Below are positions 17,380 to 25,809 of a stretch of 64,000 nucleotides of DNA, one piece after another. Location: the NCBI RefSeq assembly GCF_002101785.1, contig NZ_LQPJ01000130.1, positions 62,001-126,000 of the forward strand, written 5' to 3'. The stretch comes from Mycobacterium palustre. GTDB lineage: Bacteria > Actinomycetota > Actinomycetes > Mycobacteriales > Mycobacteriaceae. The notes beneath the pieces were generated by a model, which saw only the letters and a program-made list of their open reading frames with translations, ran no database searches and was not told where the DNA came from. Every line of letters starts with the position of its first letter. The stretch's first letter is position 1. A program made the position numbers and the translations under genes.

Positions 17380-18237
17380 GTGAACGCGAGGGTTATCAGC
17401 CGGCGGAAGGTCGTCAACGCGCTGTTCTGGGCCGCCTGCGTGTGCTGCCTGGCGGTGGTGGTCGTGCCGACGCTGTGGATGCTGATCGAGGTCGTCTCCC
17501 GCGCCTTGCCGGTGTTCAGGTGGAGCGTGCTGACCGAGAACACGCGCGGCAACGGCGGCGGTTTGCGCAACGCGATCATCGGCACCGTGGTCGTCGGCAT
17601 CGGAGTCATGCTGGTGGGCGGGTCGGTGAGCGTGTTGACCGGGATCTACCTGTCCGAATTCGCCGGCGGCCGAACGCGATCCGTCCTGCGCGGCGCGTAC
17701 GAGGTGTTGTCCGGCATCCCGTCAATCGTGCTCGGCTACGTCGGCTATCTTGCGCTCGTGGTGAAGTTCCACTGGGGCTTCTCGCTGGCGGCGGGGGTGC
17801 TGACGCTATCGGCCATGAGCATCCCGTACATCGCCAAGGCCACCGAATCCGCGCTCGCCCAGGTGCCCACGTCCTACCGGGAGGGTGCCGAGGCGCTCGG
17901 GTTGCCGCTCGGCTGGACCTTGCGCAAGATCGTGCTCAAGTCGGCGATCCCCGGGATCGTCACCGGCCTGCTGGTCGCGCTCGCGCTCGCGGTCGGCGAA
18001 ACGGCGCCGATGCTCTACACGGCGGGCTGGTCGAATTCCGCCCCGACCGGAAAGCTCACAAACTCACCGGTCGGCTACCTGACCTACCCGATCTGGACGT
18101 TCTACAACCTGCCCTCGAAGCATGCGCGCGCCCTGTCCTACGACGCGGCGTTTTTGCTGATCATCTTCGTGCTGCTGCTGATCCTCCTGGGCCGGTTGAT
18201 CACCTGGTTCGCCCGGAGGCACTCCGAATCCCGCTAG
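17380..18237 (+). CDS. pstA2: Phosphate ABC transporter permease PstA2
   Basis: 285-residue partner permease of PstC1, matching Rv0936. Hydrophobic segments begin at about residues 13-35 and 65-88. The EAA-type coupling motif is in SYREGAEALGLPLGWTLRKIV, with GETAPMLYTAGW after it. GTG 17380 begins 1 nt after the pstC1 stop. It ends convergently with the response-regulator gene, whose stop is 5 nt away, leaving no room for a separate terminator. Confidence 0.94.
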   Translation: MNARVISRRKVVNALFWAACVCCLAVVVVPTLWMLIEVVSRALPVFRWSVLTENTRGNGGGLRNAIIGTVVVGIGVMLVGGSVSVLTGIYLSEFAGGRTRSVLRGAYEVLSGIPSIVLGYVGYLALVVKFHWGFSLAAGVLTLSAMSIPYIAKATESALAQVPTSYREGAEALGLPLGWTLRKIVLKSAIPGIVTGLLVALALAVGETAPMLYTAGWSNSAPTGKLTNSPVGYLTYPIWTFYNLPSKHARALSYDAAFLLIIFVLLLILLGRLITWFARRHSESR

Positions 18238-18242
18238 CCCGC

Positions 18243-18683
18243 TCAGACGCCGGGCAACCGCACCACCTGAACGAAGAACTCGTCGATCTGGCGGACCGCG
18301 CTCATGAACTGGTCGAGGTCGACGGGCTTGGTGACGTAGGCGTTGGCGTGCAGTTCGTAGCTGCGCAGGATGTCCTCCTCCGCCGAAGAGGTGGTGAGCA
18401 CGACGACGGGGATTCGCGACAGGTCCGGGTCGGACTTGATCTTCTCCAGCAGTTGGCGGCCATCGTATTTCGGCAGGTTCAGGTCGAGCAGGACGAGGTC
18501 GGGCCGGGGCGCGTCCGGATAGGCGCCGCGCCGGTAGAGGAAGTCCAGGCCCTCCTGCCCGTCGCGGGCGACGTGCAGGTTGTTTTTGAGCTTGTTGTGC
18601 TCGAACGCTTCCCGGGTGATGAGCTCGTCGCCGGGATCGTCTTCGACGAGCAGGATCTCGATCGCTCTACCGGCCGATGTCAT
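18243..18683 (-). CDS. Single-domain response regulator, Rcp1-type receiver
   Basis: 146 residues consisting only of a CheY-like receiver. Acidic pocket EDD is near residues 14-16, the phosphoacceptor Asp is in VLLDLNLPKYDG, Thr in VVLTTSS and Lys in YVTKPVD. There is no output domain, as in regulators paired with phytochrome-like kinases. Its ATG (18681-18683) overlaps the stop of the histidine kinase in an ATGA junction. The output is likely a phosphorelay or protein-protein contact. Confidence 0.92.
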   Translation of the reverse strand: MTSAGRAIEILLVEDDPGDELITREAFEHNKLKNNLHVARDGQEGLDFLYRRGAYPDAPRPDLVLLDLNLPKYDGRQLLEKIKSDPDLSRIPVVVLTTSSAEEDILRSYELHANAYVTKPVDLDQFMSAVRQIDEFFVQVVRLPGV

Positions 18684-20275
18684 TGGGCTCCTTCTGCGCT
18701 GGCTGGGGTCGCTACCGCCTCGGGGATCGGCAGCGTGAACTGAAACCGGGTGCCGTCGGTGTAGGACGTGTCGACCCAGATGGTGCCGCCGTGGTGCTCG
18801 ACGATCTTTTTGCACAGGGCAAGCCCCATACCCGTCCCGGAGTACATGTCGCGGCCGTGCAGCCGCTGGAAGATGACGAAGACCTTTTCGGCGAACTCGG
18901 GGGCGATGCCGATGCCGTTGTCCGACACGCTGAATAGCCATTCGCCGCCGTGGTCGCCGGTGCGCCCTTGGCAGTCGATGACGACGCTGGGCGCGCGACC
19001 GGTGTGGCGGAACTTCACCGCGTTGCCGATCAGGTTCTGCCATAGCATCGTCACCAGCGTGGGATCGCCGATGATCTCGGGGAGGGGCTGTGACGGGCGC
19101 ACGATCTCGGCGTCGGCCTCCTCGATGGCGGTGGCGAGGTTGGCCAGGCCGGCGTCGAGGGCCTGGCCGAGGTCGACCTGGGTCTGCAGGGTTCCCAGCC
19201 GCCCGACGCGCGAGAAGGTGAGCAGGTCGTTGATCAGCACCTGCATGCGCTTGGCCCCGTCGACGGCGTAGCCGATGTATTCCATGCCGCGTTCGTCGAG
19301 CTTGTCTCCGTAGCGCTTCTCGAGCAGCTGGCAGAACGAGGCGACCTTGCGCAGCGGCTCCTGCAGATCGTGGGATGCGACGTAGGCGAACTGCTCGAGT
19401 TCGGCGTTCGAGCGCCGCAACTCCAAGGCCTGTTCGTCCAAAAGCGTTCGCGCCGAACGAGATTTGTCGAGCTCTTCGACGAGCCGTTCGCGCATGTTCT
19501 CCACGTCGATCGCCATGTTGCGGATGTCCTTGGGCCGCTTCGGCGGTGAGATCCGTTCGCCGAAGTCCCCGTCGGTGATCCGCCGGCACGCCGCGGCCAG
19601 CGCGGCCAACGGCCGGGTGACCGCGTCGCGCATCAACAGCCCCAGCGACGCCGCCGTGCCGAAGAACAGCACCACCATCGCCCCCAGCATCCGATCCCGC
19701 CAGGCATCGGTGTGCCGCAGGTCGTCGGTGGCGCGATCGCGCGCCGCGGCCAGGTTCGCGTTCTGCGTGTCGAAAAGCGTACGCAGGTGGTCGAATTCGG
19801 CCTTACCCCGCTCCGTGGCAGGCCGGTTGGTGACGTTGCGGCCGGCCGGGGCCACGCTCGCGATCGCCGGTTCGGCGTAGTTGGACCGCCAATCGGCGGC
19901 GGCCTTCTCGACGGCGTCGAGGTCGGCGATCAGGTCCGGGCGCCGGTCCAGCCGCCGGCGAATCTCGTCGGCCGCGGCCCGTTCGGCGTGCTGCCCGTCG
20001 TAGTAGGGGGTCAAGAATTGCCGGTCGGCGGTGATCAGATAGCCGCGCACGCCGGTTTCCTGGTCCCGCACCGCCGACTGCAGCTGGTAGGCGACGACGC
20101 GGGACGGCTCGATGCCGTCGACGAGCCCGCGCAGCATGTCGTCGGTGTGGTGCAGCAGCAGGCCGCCGATCAGGGCGCCCCCGAGCACCATCCCGCCGAT
20201 GGTGGACAGCAGCAGGGCCTGCCATCCGCGCACCGTGAGCGCCGAGAGGCGCGGCGGGCGCAGCGCCGGGGTCAC
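18680..20275 (-). CDS. CHASE3/HAMP sensor histidine kinase
   Basis: 531 residues. TM1 is about residues 16-38. An extracytoplasmic CHASE3-like domain follows (QETGVRGYLITADRQFLTPYY). TM2 is near 190-210, then a HAMP domain (VTRPLAALAAACRRITDGDF). The HisKA phosphoacceptor is in YVASHDLQEPLRKV, and the ATPase domain has NLIGNAVKF, DNGIGI and GTGMGLALCKKI. Start GTG 20275 overlaps the upstream phosphatase stop (GTGA); its stop overlaps the response regulator start. Input signal unknown. Confidence 0.92.
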   Translation of the reverse strand: MTPALRPPRLSALTVRGWQALLLSTIGGMVLGGALIGGLLLHHTDDMLRGLVDGIEPSRVVAYQLQSAVRDQETGVRGYLITADRQFLTPYYDGQHAERAAADEIRRRLDRRPDLIADLDAVEKAAADWRSNYAEPAIASVAPAGRNVTNRPATERGKAEFDHLRTLFDTQNANLAAARDRATDDLRHTDAWRDRMLGAMVVLFFGTAASLGLLMRDAVTRPLAALAAACRRITDGDFGERISPPKRPKDIRNMAIDVENMRERLVEELDKSRSARTLLDEQALELRRSNAELEQFAYVASHDLQEPLRKVASFCQLLEKRYGDKLDERGMEYIGYAVDGAKRMQVLINDLLTFSRVGRLGTLQTQVDLGQALDAGLANLATAIEEADAEIVRPSQPLPEIIGDPTLVTMLWQNLIGNAVKFRHTGRAPSVVIDCQGRTGDHGGEWLFSVSDNGIGIAPEFAEKVFVIFQRLHGRDMYSGTGMGLALCKKIVEHHGGTIWVDTSYTDGTRFQFTLPIPEAVATPASAEGAQ

Positions 20276-21495
20276 GCCGTGGTCCTCTCGACGCGCAGCA
20301 CGGCGATGTCGTCGGTGAGGCCCCCGCGCGGCTCCGCGAGCCGCTGGGCGCCGTCGATCAGGGCGTCGACGAACGCGGAGCCGTGCAGGTGGGCGTGCGA
20401 CCGGGCCAGCGCGAGCAACCCGTCCTCGCCCAGGCGCCGGGCGCCCTCGCCGGAATACCCCTCGAACAGGCCGTCGGTCAGCAGCAGCAGGCCCTGGCCC
20501 GCCCCCAATTCCAGCTCGTGCCGCGGCCACTCGTCGGCGCGCAGGCCCAGCGCCGGCCCCGCGGGCGGCTCGACCCATTCCACGGCGGCGCCGTGCTGCA
20601 GCAGCATGCCCGGATGGCCGGCCCGCACGGCGGTGACCCGCGAGCTGCCGGGCTGGATCCCGAGGCTGAGCACCGTCGCGAAGATGCCCGTGTCCGTCCG
20701 TTCGGAGTGCAGCACCTGCTCCAGCCGCCGCATCAGGTCGACGCCGTGCACGCCGGCGAAGGTCAGGGCGCGAAACGCGATCCGCAGCGCCGCGCCCAGG
20801 GCCGCCTCGTGCGGCCCGTGCCCGGCGACGTCGCCGATCAGGACGTGCACCACCCGGTCGGGCGTTTGGATGACGTCGTAGAAGTCGCCGCACAGCAGCG
20901 CGTCCTCGCGGCCCGGCCGGTAGCGGGCGACGATGTCGACGCCGGGATCGTCGAGCAGCAGCGGCAACGGCAACAGGCCGCGCTCGAGCAGCGCGTTCTC
21001 GCGGGCCCGCAGCCTGCTGGCGTGCAGGTCGGCGGAGATGAGCTCGGCCCGTTTGCGCTCGATCGCATAAAACACTGCCCGGCGCAGCATTTCGGGTTCG
21101 ACGCGCCCCTTGACCAGATAGTCCTGCGCGCCGGCCGCCACCGCCGAGGCACCGAAGTATTCGTCGTTGAGTCCGGTCAGCACGACGATCGGGACGGTGA
21201 CGTCGCGTTTGGCGATGCGGGCCAGGGCGTCCATCCCGGTGGCGTCGGGCAGGTTGAGGTCCAAAAGGACACAGTCGGGGCGGGCCGCCGCGAGCTCGCG
21301 CTCGGCGTCCGCCATCGACTGCGCCCAGATCACCCGGATGTCGGCGACCGCGTCGGAGATCAAATCCTCCACCAGCGCGGCGTCGGCGCGGTCGTCCTCG
21401 ACCAGCAGCAACGACAGCGACCGCCACTGCGCCGCCGGAATGACTGGAGCACGCACGGGCGCCAATCTCCCAGCCGTCCATGGCTGCGCGTTCAC
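20272..21495 (-). CDS. Receiver-SpoIIE/RsbU-type PP2C phosphatase
   Basis: 407 residues. The N-terminal receiver (about residues 28-145) has VEDD, phosphoacceptor LLDLNLPD, VVLTG and the lysine in YLVKGR. A short coiled linker follows (FYAIERKRAELISADLHASRLRARENALLERG). The C-terminal SpoIIE phosphatase domain has GDFYDV, IGDVAGHG, LLLLTDGLFEGY and LTDDIAVL, which supply the metal-binding aspartates. Such enzymes dephosphorylate STAS anti-anti-sigma factors. First gene of a three-gene operon with overlapping ends. Start GTG 21495. The SigF system lies 14 kb away; a link is inference. Confidence 0.9.
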   Translation of the reverse strand: MNAQPWTAGRLAPVRAPVIPAAQWRSLSLLLVEDDRADAALVEDLISDAVADIRVIWAQSMADAERELAAARPDCVLLDLNLPDATGMDALARIAKRDVTVPIVVLTGLNDEYFGASAVAAGAQDYLVKGRVEPEMLRRAVFYAIERKRAELISADLHASRLRARENALLERGLLPLPLLLDDPGVDIVARYRPGREDALLCGDFYDVIQTPDRVVHVLIGDVAGHGPHEAALGAALRIAFRALTFAGVHGVDLMRRLEQVLHSERTDTGIFATVLSLGIQPGSSRVTAVRAGHPGMLLQHGAAVEWVEPPAGPALGLRADEWPRHELELGAGQGLLLLTDGLFEGYSGEGARRLGEDGLLALARSHAHLHGSAFVDALIDGAQRLAEPRGGLTDDIAVLRVERTTA

Positions 21496-21660
21496 GTAGA
21501 AACTCCCTGGCGGCGGTCAGACCGCCTGCTGTGTGACGATCGTCGGGCTAGATGGCCGGTGCTGCTTACCGACTTGATTAGGTGCGGTTACCCCCGAAGG
21601 GCAATTGCGGGAGATCCTATGCGGTACGGCCGCGCTTTCCCAACAGGCGGCGCCTGACGA

Positions 21661-22830
21661 TCAGCGCAGCAGCGCCCGCGACATCACCACGCGTTGAATT
21701 TGGTTGGTGCCCTCGTAAATCTGGGTGATCTTGGCGTCGCGCATCATCCGCTCGACGGGGAAGTCGGTGGTGTAACCGGCGCCGCCGAACAGCTGCACGG
21801 CGTCGGTGGTGACCTCCATCGCCACGTCGGAGGCGAAGCACTTCGACGCCGCCGAGACGAAGCCGAGGTTGGGTTCGCCGCGCTCGGCGCGGGCGGCCGC
21901 CTGGTACACCAGCAGCCGCGCGGCCTCCACCTTCATCGCCATGTCGGCCAGCATGAACTGCACGCCCTGGAAGCTGCTGATCGACTGCGCGAACTGCTTG
22001 CGGTCCTTGGTGTAGGCGATGGCCGCGTCCAGCGCGCCCTGGGCGATGCCCACGGCCTGCGCGCCGATGGTCGGGCGGGTGTGGTCCAGCGTCGCCAGGG
22101 CCGTCTTGAAACCGGTGCCCGGCTCGCCGATGATCCGGTCCCCCGGGATGCGGCAGTCCTCGAAGTACAGCTCGGTGGTCGGCGAACCCTTGATCCCGAG
22201 CTTCTTCTCCTTGGGCCCGATGGTGAACCCCGCGTCGTCGATGTGCACCATGAACGCCGAGATGCCGTTGGCGCCCTTGTCGGGGTCGGTCACCGCCATC
22301 ACCGTGTACCAGCTCGACTTGCCGCCGTTGGTGATCCAGCACTTGGCGCCGTTGAGGACCCAGTCGTCCCCGTCGGCCCTGGCGCGGGTCCGCATGGAGG
22401 CCGCGTCGCTGCCGGCCTCGCGTTCGGACAGCGCGTAGGACGCCATCGCCGACCCGTCCGCGATCGACGGCAAGACCTGCTTCTTGAGCTCCTCCGAGCC
22501 GCGCAGGATCAGGCCCATCGTGCCGAGCTTGTTCACCGCGGGGATCAACGACGCCGACGCGTCCACCCGCGCGACCTCCTCGATCACGATGCACGCCGCC
22601 ACCGAGTCGGCGCCCTGCCCGCCGTACTCCTCCGGCACGTGCACGGCGTTGAAGCCCGAGGCGTTCAGCGCGTCCAGCGCCTCCTGGGGAAACCGCGCGT
22701 TCTGGTCCACGTCGGCGGCGTGCGGGGCGATCTCTTTTTCGGCCAGCGCGCGGATCGCCGTCCGCAGCTCCTGGTGCTCCTCGGGCAGTTGGAACAGATC
22801 AAACGACGGGTTTCCGGCCCATCCAGCCAT
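21661..22830 (-). CDS. fadE25: Acyl-CoA dehydrogenase FadE25
   Basis: 389-residue FAD-dependent acyl-CoA dehydrogenase, first step of beta-oxidation of fatty acyl-CoA or a related branched substrate. Matches Rv3274c. YALSEREAGSDAASM and WITNGG are the flavin/substrate contacts. RKQFAQSISSFQGVQFMLADM and QLFGGAGYTTDFPVERMMRDAKITQIYEGTNQIQR include the C-terminal FAD-binding region and the catalytic Glu (IYEGT). Start ATG 22830. Confidence 0.94.
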   Translation of the reverse strand: MAGWAGNPSFDLFQLPEEHQELRTAIRALAEKEIAPHAADVDQNARFPQEALDALNASGFNAVHVPEEYGGQGADSVAACIVIEEVARVDASASLIPAVNKLGTMGLILRGSEELKKQVLPSIADGSAMASYALSEREAGSDAASMRTRARADGDDWVLNGAKCWITNGGKSSWYTVMAVTDPDKGANGISAFMVHIDDAGFTIGPKEKKLGIKGSPTTELYFEDCRIPGDRIIGEPGTGFKTALATLDHTRPTIGAQAVGIAQGALDAAIAYTKDRKQFAQSISSFQGVQFMLADMAMKVEAARLLVYQAAARAERGEPNLGFVSAASKCFASDVAMEVTTDAVQLFGGAGYTTDFPVERMMRDAKITQIYEGTNQIQRVVMSRALLR

Positions 22831-22848
22831 CTCGAGCCTCCTATGCTA

Positions 22849-23361
22849 CTAGCCGGTAACTTTACCGCGCAGCTGCTGCAGCGCCGAATCCTTGGCCCGC
22901 ACGCTGTCGGCCAGCCGCTCCTGGAACGCCACGATCCGCGCCCGCAGCGCCGGATCGGATGAGGCCAGCATGCGCACGGCCAGTAGGCCCGCGTTGCGGC
23001 CGCCGCCGATGGACACCGTCGCGACCGGAACCCCCGCCGGCATCTGCACGATCGACAGCAGCGAGTCCAGGCCGTCCAGCCGGGCCAGCGGGACCGGCAC
23101 CCCGATCACCGGCAGCGGCGTCGCCGAGGCGACCATGCCGGGCAGGTGGGCGGCGCCGCCGGCGCCGGCGATGATCACCTCGAGGCCGCGGTCGGCGGCG
23201 CCGCGGGCGTAGTCGAACATCACCTGCGGCGTGCGGTGCGCCGACACCACGCGGACCTCGGTGGGTATGTCGAACTCGGCCAGCGCGTCGGCGGCGTCGC
23301 CCATCACCGACCAGTCGCTGTCGCTGCCCATGATCACGCCGACGCGAGGATCGCTAGCCAT
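22849..23361 (-). CDS. purE: N5-carboxyaminoimidazole ribonucleotide mutase PurE
   Basis: 170 residues, class I PurE: converts N5-CAIR to CAIR in de novo purine synthesis. VGVIMGSDSDWSVM and SAHRTPQVMFDYA contain the phosphate-binding serine/aspartate and catalytic histidine; AGAGGAAHLPGM is the glycine-rich active-site loop. ATG 23361 is chosen because MASDPRVGVIMGSDSD fits the family length. It overlaps the purK 3' end by 8 nt. Confidence 0.95.
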   Translation of the reverse strand: MASDPRVGVIMGSDSDWSVMGDAADALAEFDIPTEVRVVSAHRTPQVMFDYARGAADRGLEVIIAGAGGAAHLPGMVASATPLPVIGVPVPLARLDGLDSLLSIVQMPAGVPVATVSIGGGRNAGLLAVRMLASSDPALRARIVAFQERLADSVRAKDSALQQLRGKVTG

Positions 23362-24559
23362 GTGGGTCCCATCCGTCCGTCCACTGCCCGTGTGACAACC
23401 AGTGTGCCGCCATCTCGGCCCGGTCACGCAGCTCGGCGAGCTCGGTGGCGTCGGAGCCGAGGAAGTTCACGTGGCCCACCTTGCGGCCGGGTCGTTCGGC
23501 CTTGCCGTACAGGTGGACCCGGGCGTCGGGCATCCGCCCGAACAGATGGTGCAGCCGCTCGTCGACGCTCATCGCCGGCTCGTGCGGGGCGCCGATCACG
23601 TTGGCCATCACGGTGATCGGCGCGATCGCGTCGGTGTCGCCGAGCGGATAGTCCAGCACCGCGCGCAGGTGCTGTTCGAACTGGCTGGTGCGCGCCCCGT
23701 CCATGGTCCAGTGGCCCGAATTGTGGGGCCGCATCGCCAGCTCGTTGACGAGCAGGTCGCCCCCGGTGGTCTCGAACAGCTCGACCGCGAGCACGCCGAC
23801 GACGCCGAGTTCGGCGGCCAGCCGCAAGGCCAGCCGCTGGGCGGCCGAGGCCACGTCGCCGTCCAGCTCCGGCGCGGGGGCGATCACCTGCACGCAGATC
23901 CCGTCGCGCTGCACGGTCTCCACGACGGGCCACGCCGCCCCCTGCCCGAACGGTGAGCGCGCCACCAGGGCCGACAGTTCGCGGCGCAGGTCCACCTGTT
24001 CCTCGGCCATCACCGGCACCCCGTCGGCCAAAAAGCTGGTCGCGATCTCGCGGGCGTGCGAGGGGTCGCGGGCCATCCGCACGCCGCGCCCGTCGTAACC
24101 GCCGCGGATCGCTTTCACGACCACGGGTCCGGCGATGCGCCGCGCGAAGGCGTCCAGTTCGTCGACGCTGCGGATCTCGGCGTAGCGCGGCACCGCGGCG
24201 CCCAGCGCCTCCAGCCGCCGCCGCATCACCAGCTTGTCCTGCGCGTGCACCAGCGCCTCGGGCGGCGGCGCCACGTTGACGCCCTCGGCGACCAGCTTCT
24301 CGAGCAGCTCGGTCGGCACGTGCTCGTGGTCGAAGGTCAGCACGGTCGCCCCGGCGGCGACGCGGCGCAGGTCTTCGAGGTCGGTGTGCGAGCCGATCAC
24401 CACGTCGGGGCTGACCCGCGCGGCCGATTCGTCGGGCGCGGCGGCCAGCACCCGCAGCGACTGGCCCAGCGCGACGGCGGCCTGGTGTGTCATGCGGGCC
24501 AGCTGGCCGCCGCCAACCATGGCGACGACGGGGGTACGGGGCTTGGGCACGGCCCTCAT
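23354..24559 (-). CDS. purK: N5-carboxyaminoimidazole ribonucleotide synthase PurK
   Basis: 401-residue ATP-grasp enzyme making N5-CAIR from AIR, ATP and bicarbonate. VAMVGGGQLARM is the N-terminal motif, VVKAIRGGYDGRGV the ATP-grasp lysine/glycine loop, and LLVNELAMRPHNSGHWTMDGARTSQFEQHLRA carries the metal-binding Glu/Asn pair, as in Rv3276c. Start ATG 24559. Forms an operon with purE (8-nt overlap). Confidence 0.95.
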   Translation of the reverse strand: MRAVPKPRTPVVAMVGGGQLARMTHQAAVALGQSLRVLAAAPDESAARVSPDVVIGSHTDLEDLRRVAAGATVLTFDHEHVPTELLEKLVAEGVNVAPPPEALVHAQDKLVMRRRLEALGAAVPRYAEIRSVDELDAFARRIAGPVVVKAIRGGYDGRGVRMARDPSHAREIATSFLADGVPVMAEEQVDLRRELSALVARSPFGQGAAWPVVETVQRDGICVQVIAPAPELDGDVASAAQRLALRLAAELGVVGVLAVELFETTGGDLLVNELAMRPHNSGHWTMDGARTSQFEQHLRAVLDYPLGDTDAIAPITVMANVIGAPHEPAMSVDERLHHLFGRMPDARVHLYGKAERPGRKVGHVNFLGSDATELAELRDRAEMAAHWLSHGQWTDGWDPHG

Positions 24560-24612
24560 GGTGTCACGGCGGCCGGCCGATCGTTGACCGGCCGAGACGC
24601 CCGGCCGTCATT

Positions 24613-24634
24613 ACCCTTTTGCGACCCTTTTGCG
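24613..24634. repeat. Perfect tandem 11-bp repeat in the purK/gtrA divergent promoter
   Basis: ACCCTTTTGCG is present twice head-to-tail (24613-24623 and 24624-24634). It lies between the divergent starts of purK (24559) and the GtrA gene (24668), overlapping the presumed -35 zone of the latter. It could be a regulator site with one-helical-turn spacing or a chance duplication. Confidence 0.45.
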
Positions 24635-24668
24635 CCGCTTTCGCGTTCCTCCGTACACTGACGTGTTG
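24630..24668 (+). promoter_or_regulatory. Promoter of the GtrA gene, probably leaderless
   Basis: TTGCGC (24630-24635), 18-nt spacer, TACACT (24654-24659). The GTG at 24668 lies 9 nt after the -10 element, at the expected transcription start, so the mRNA probably begins at or next to its start codon. Confidence 0.45.
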
Positions 24669-25327
24669 TGTCCTTCGCCGATGCCATGATTGCGCGCCTG
24701 CCGCAGGTCGTTCGGCCGTATTTGCTGCGCCACCATGAACTGATCAAATTCGCGATCGTCGGCGGCACCACCTTCATCATCGACTCGGCGATTTTCTACA
24801 CGCTCAAGCTGACGATCCTGGAGCCCAAGCCGGTCACCGCGAAGGTGATCGCGGGCATCGTCGCCGTCATCGCGTCCTATGTCTTGAACCGCGAGTGGAG
24901 CTTCCGCGATCGCGGCGGCCGCGAACGCCATCACGAGGCGCTGCTGTTCTTCGCCTTCAGCGGCGTCGGCGTGCTGCTCTCGATGGCGCCGCTGTGGTTC
25001 TCCCATTACGTCCTGCAGCTCCGGGTGCCCACGGTGTCGCTGACGTTGGAAAACATCACCGACTTCATCTCGGCCTACATCGTCGGCAACCTGCTGCAGA
25101 TGGCCTTCCGCTTCTGGTCGTTTCGGCGCTGGGTGTTTCCCGAGGAGTTTGCCCGCAACCCCGAAAAGGCGCTGGAGTCCGCGCTTACCGCCGGCGGCAT
25201 CGCCGAGGTCTTCGAGGACGAGCTCGAGGGCGGGAACGTCACGCTGCTGCGCTCGTGGCGCAACCGGGCGAGCAAGTTCACTCAGCTCGGCGACTCCTCG
25301 GAACCCAGGGTGTCGAAGACCTCGTGA
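24668..25327 (+). CDS. GtrA-like family membrane protein (Rv3277-like)
   Basis: 219 residues with four hydrophobic segments (about residues 26-45, 58-76, 93-112 and 125-150). The N-terminal LIKFAIVGGTTFIIDSAIFYTLK and FRFWSFRRWVFP are typical of GtrA proteins, which help flip or transfer polyprenyl-phosphate sugars in envelope polysaccharide synthesis. The substrate is unknown. The C-terminal 60 residues are charged and cytoplasmic. It overlaps the convergent PH-domain gene by 46 nt. Confidence 0.88.
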   Translation: MSFADAMIARLPQVVRPYLLRHHELIKFAIVGGTTFIIDSAIFYTLKLTILEPKPVTAKVIAGIVAVIASYVLNREWSFRDRGGRERHHEALLFFAFSGVGVLLSMAPLWFSHYVLQLRVPTVSLTLENITDFISAYIVGNLLQMAFRFWSFRRWVFPEEFARNPEKALESALTAGGIAEVFEDELEGGNVTLLRSWRNRASKFTQLGDSSEPRVSKTS

Positions 25328-25800
25328 TACAGCAGCGAGTGCACCTCGCGCAATCGCGGAATGTCGTAGAACTCCAACGGATCTTGTGACGCCGACTCGA
25401 CAATCAGGGTCCCGGTGCGAAATATCCGCTCGGTCAGCTTGTCGCGGAATTCCACGCTGTTGATTCGGGCCAGCGGGATGTCGATGCCGCTGCGGGTCAG
25501 CACCCCGTGCCGGTACATCACCCGCCGGCTGGTGACGACGAAATGCGTGGTCAGCCAGCCCAGGAAGGGCCACAGCGTCAGCCATCCGACGATCACCAGC
25601 CAGACGCCCCAGATGACGCCGTAGATGATGTTTTTGGCCAGCTGCTCCCAGTGGGTGGAGTTGAGGTAGCCGGACCCGAACGCCGCGAGCGCCGTCGCGA
25701 GGACGAGGACCACGACGGGCCAGATCAGCCGCTTCCAGTGCGGGTGGCGGTGCAGCACCACCTGTTCGCCCGCGGCCAGCGCGTTATCGGGATAGCCCAC
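25282..25800 (-). CDS. PH domain-containing membrane protein (Rv3278c-like)
   Basis: 172 residues. Two hydrophobic segments (about residues 27-47 and 58-85) precede a bacterial PH/YdbS-like domain: THFVVTSRRVMYRHGVLTR, IPLARINSVEF and GTLIVESASQDPLEFYDIP. The role is unknown; such proteins sit at the membrane. Start ATG 25800. It lies 9 nt downstream of birA on the same strand, so they may be cotranscribed. Confidence 0.88.
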   Translation of the reverse strand: MGYPDNALAAGEQVVLHRHPHWKRLIWPVVVLVLATALAAFGSGYLNSTHWEQLAKNIIYGVIWGVWLVIVGWLTLWPFLGWLTTHFVVTSRRVMYRHGVLTRSGIDIPLARINSVEFRDKLTERIFRTGTLIVESASQDPLEFYDIPRLREVHSLLYHEVFDTLGSEESPS

Positions 25801-25809
25801 CGCCCCAAG

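Noticed and set aside
20276..21481. Extension of the histidine-kinase frame into the SpoIIE gene
   Set aside because: The GTG at 20275 overlapping the upstream stop fits operon structure, and the extension is an out-of-frame reading of the phosphatase gene.
21496..21660. GGGTAA near 21585-21595 on the minus strand as a SigF promoter for the SpoIIE operon
   Set aside because: No GGTTT-like -35 at the right distance, and the last base does not fit the consensus.
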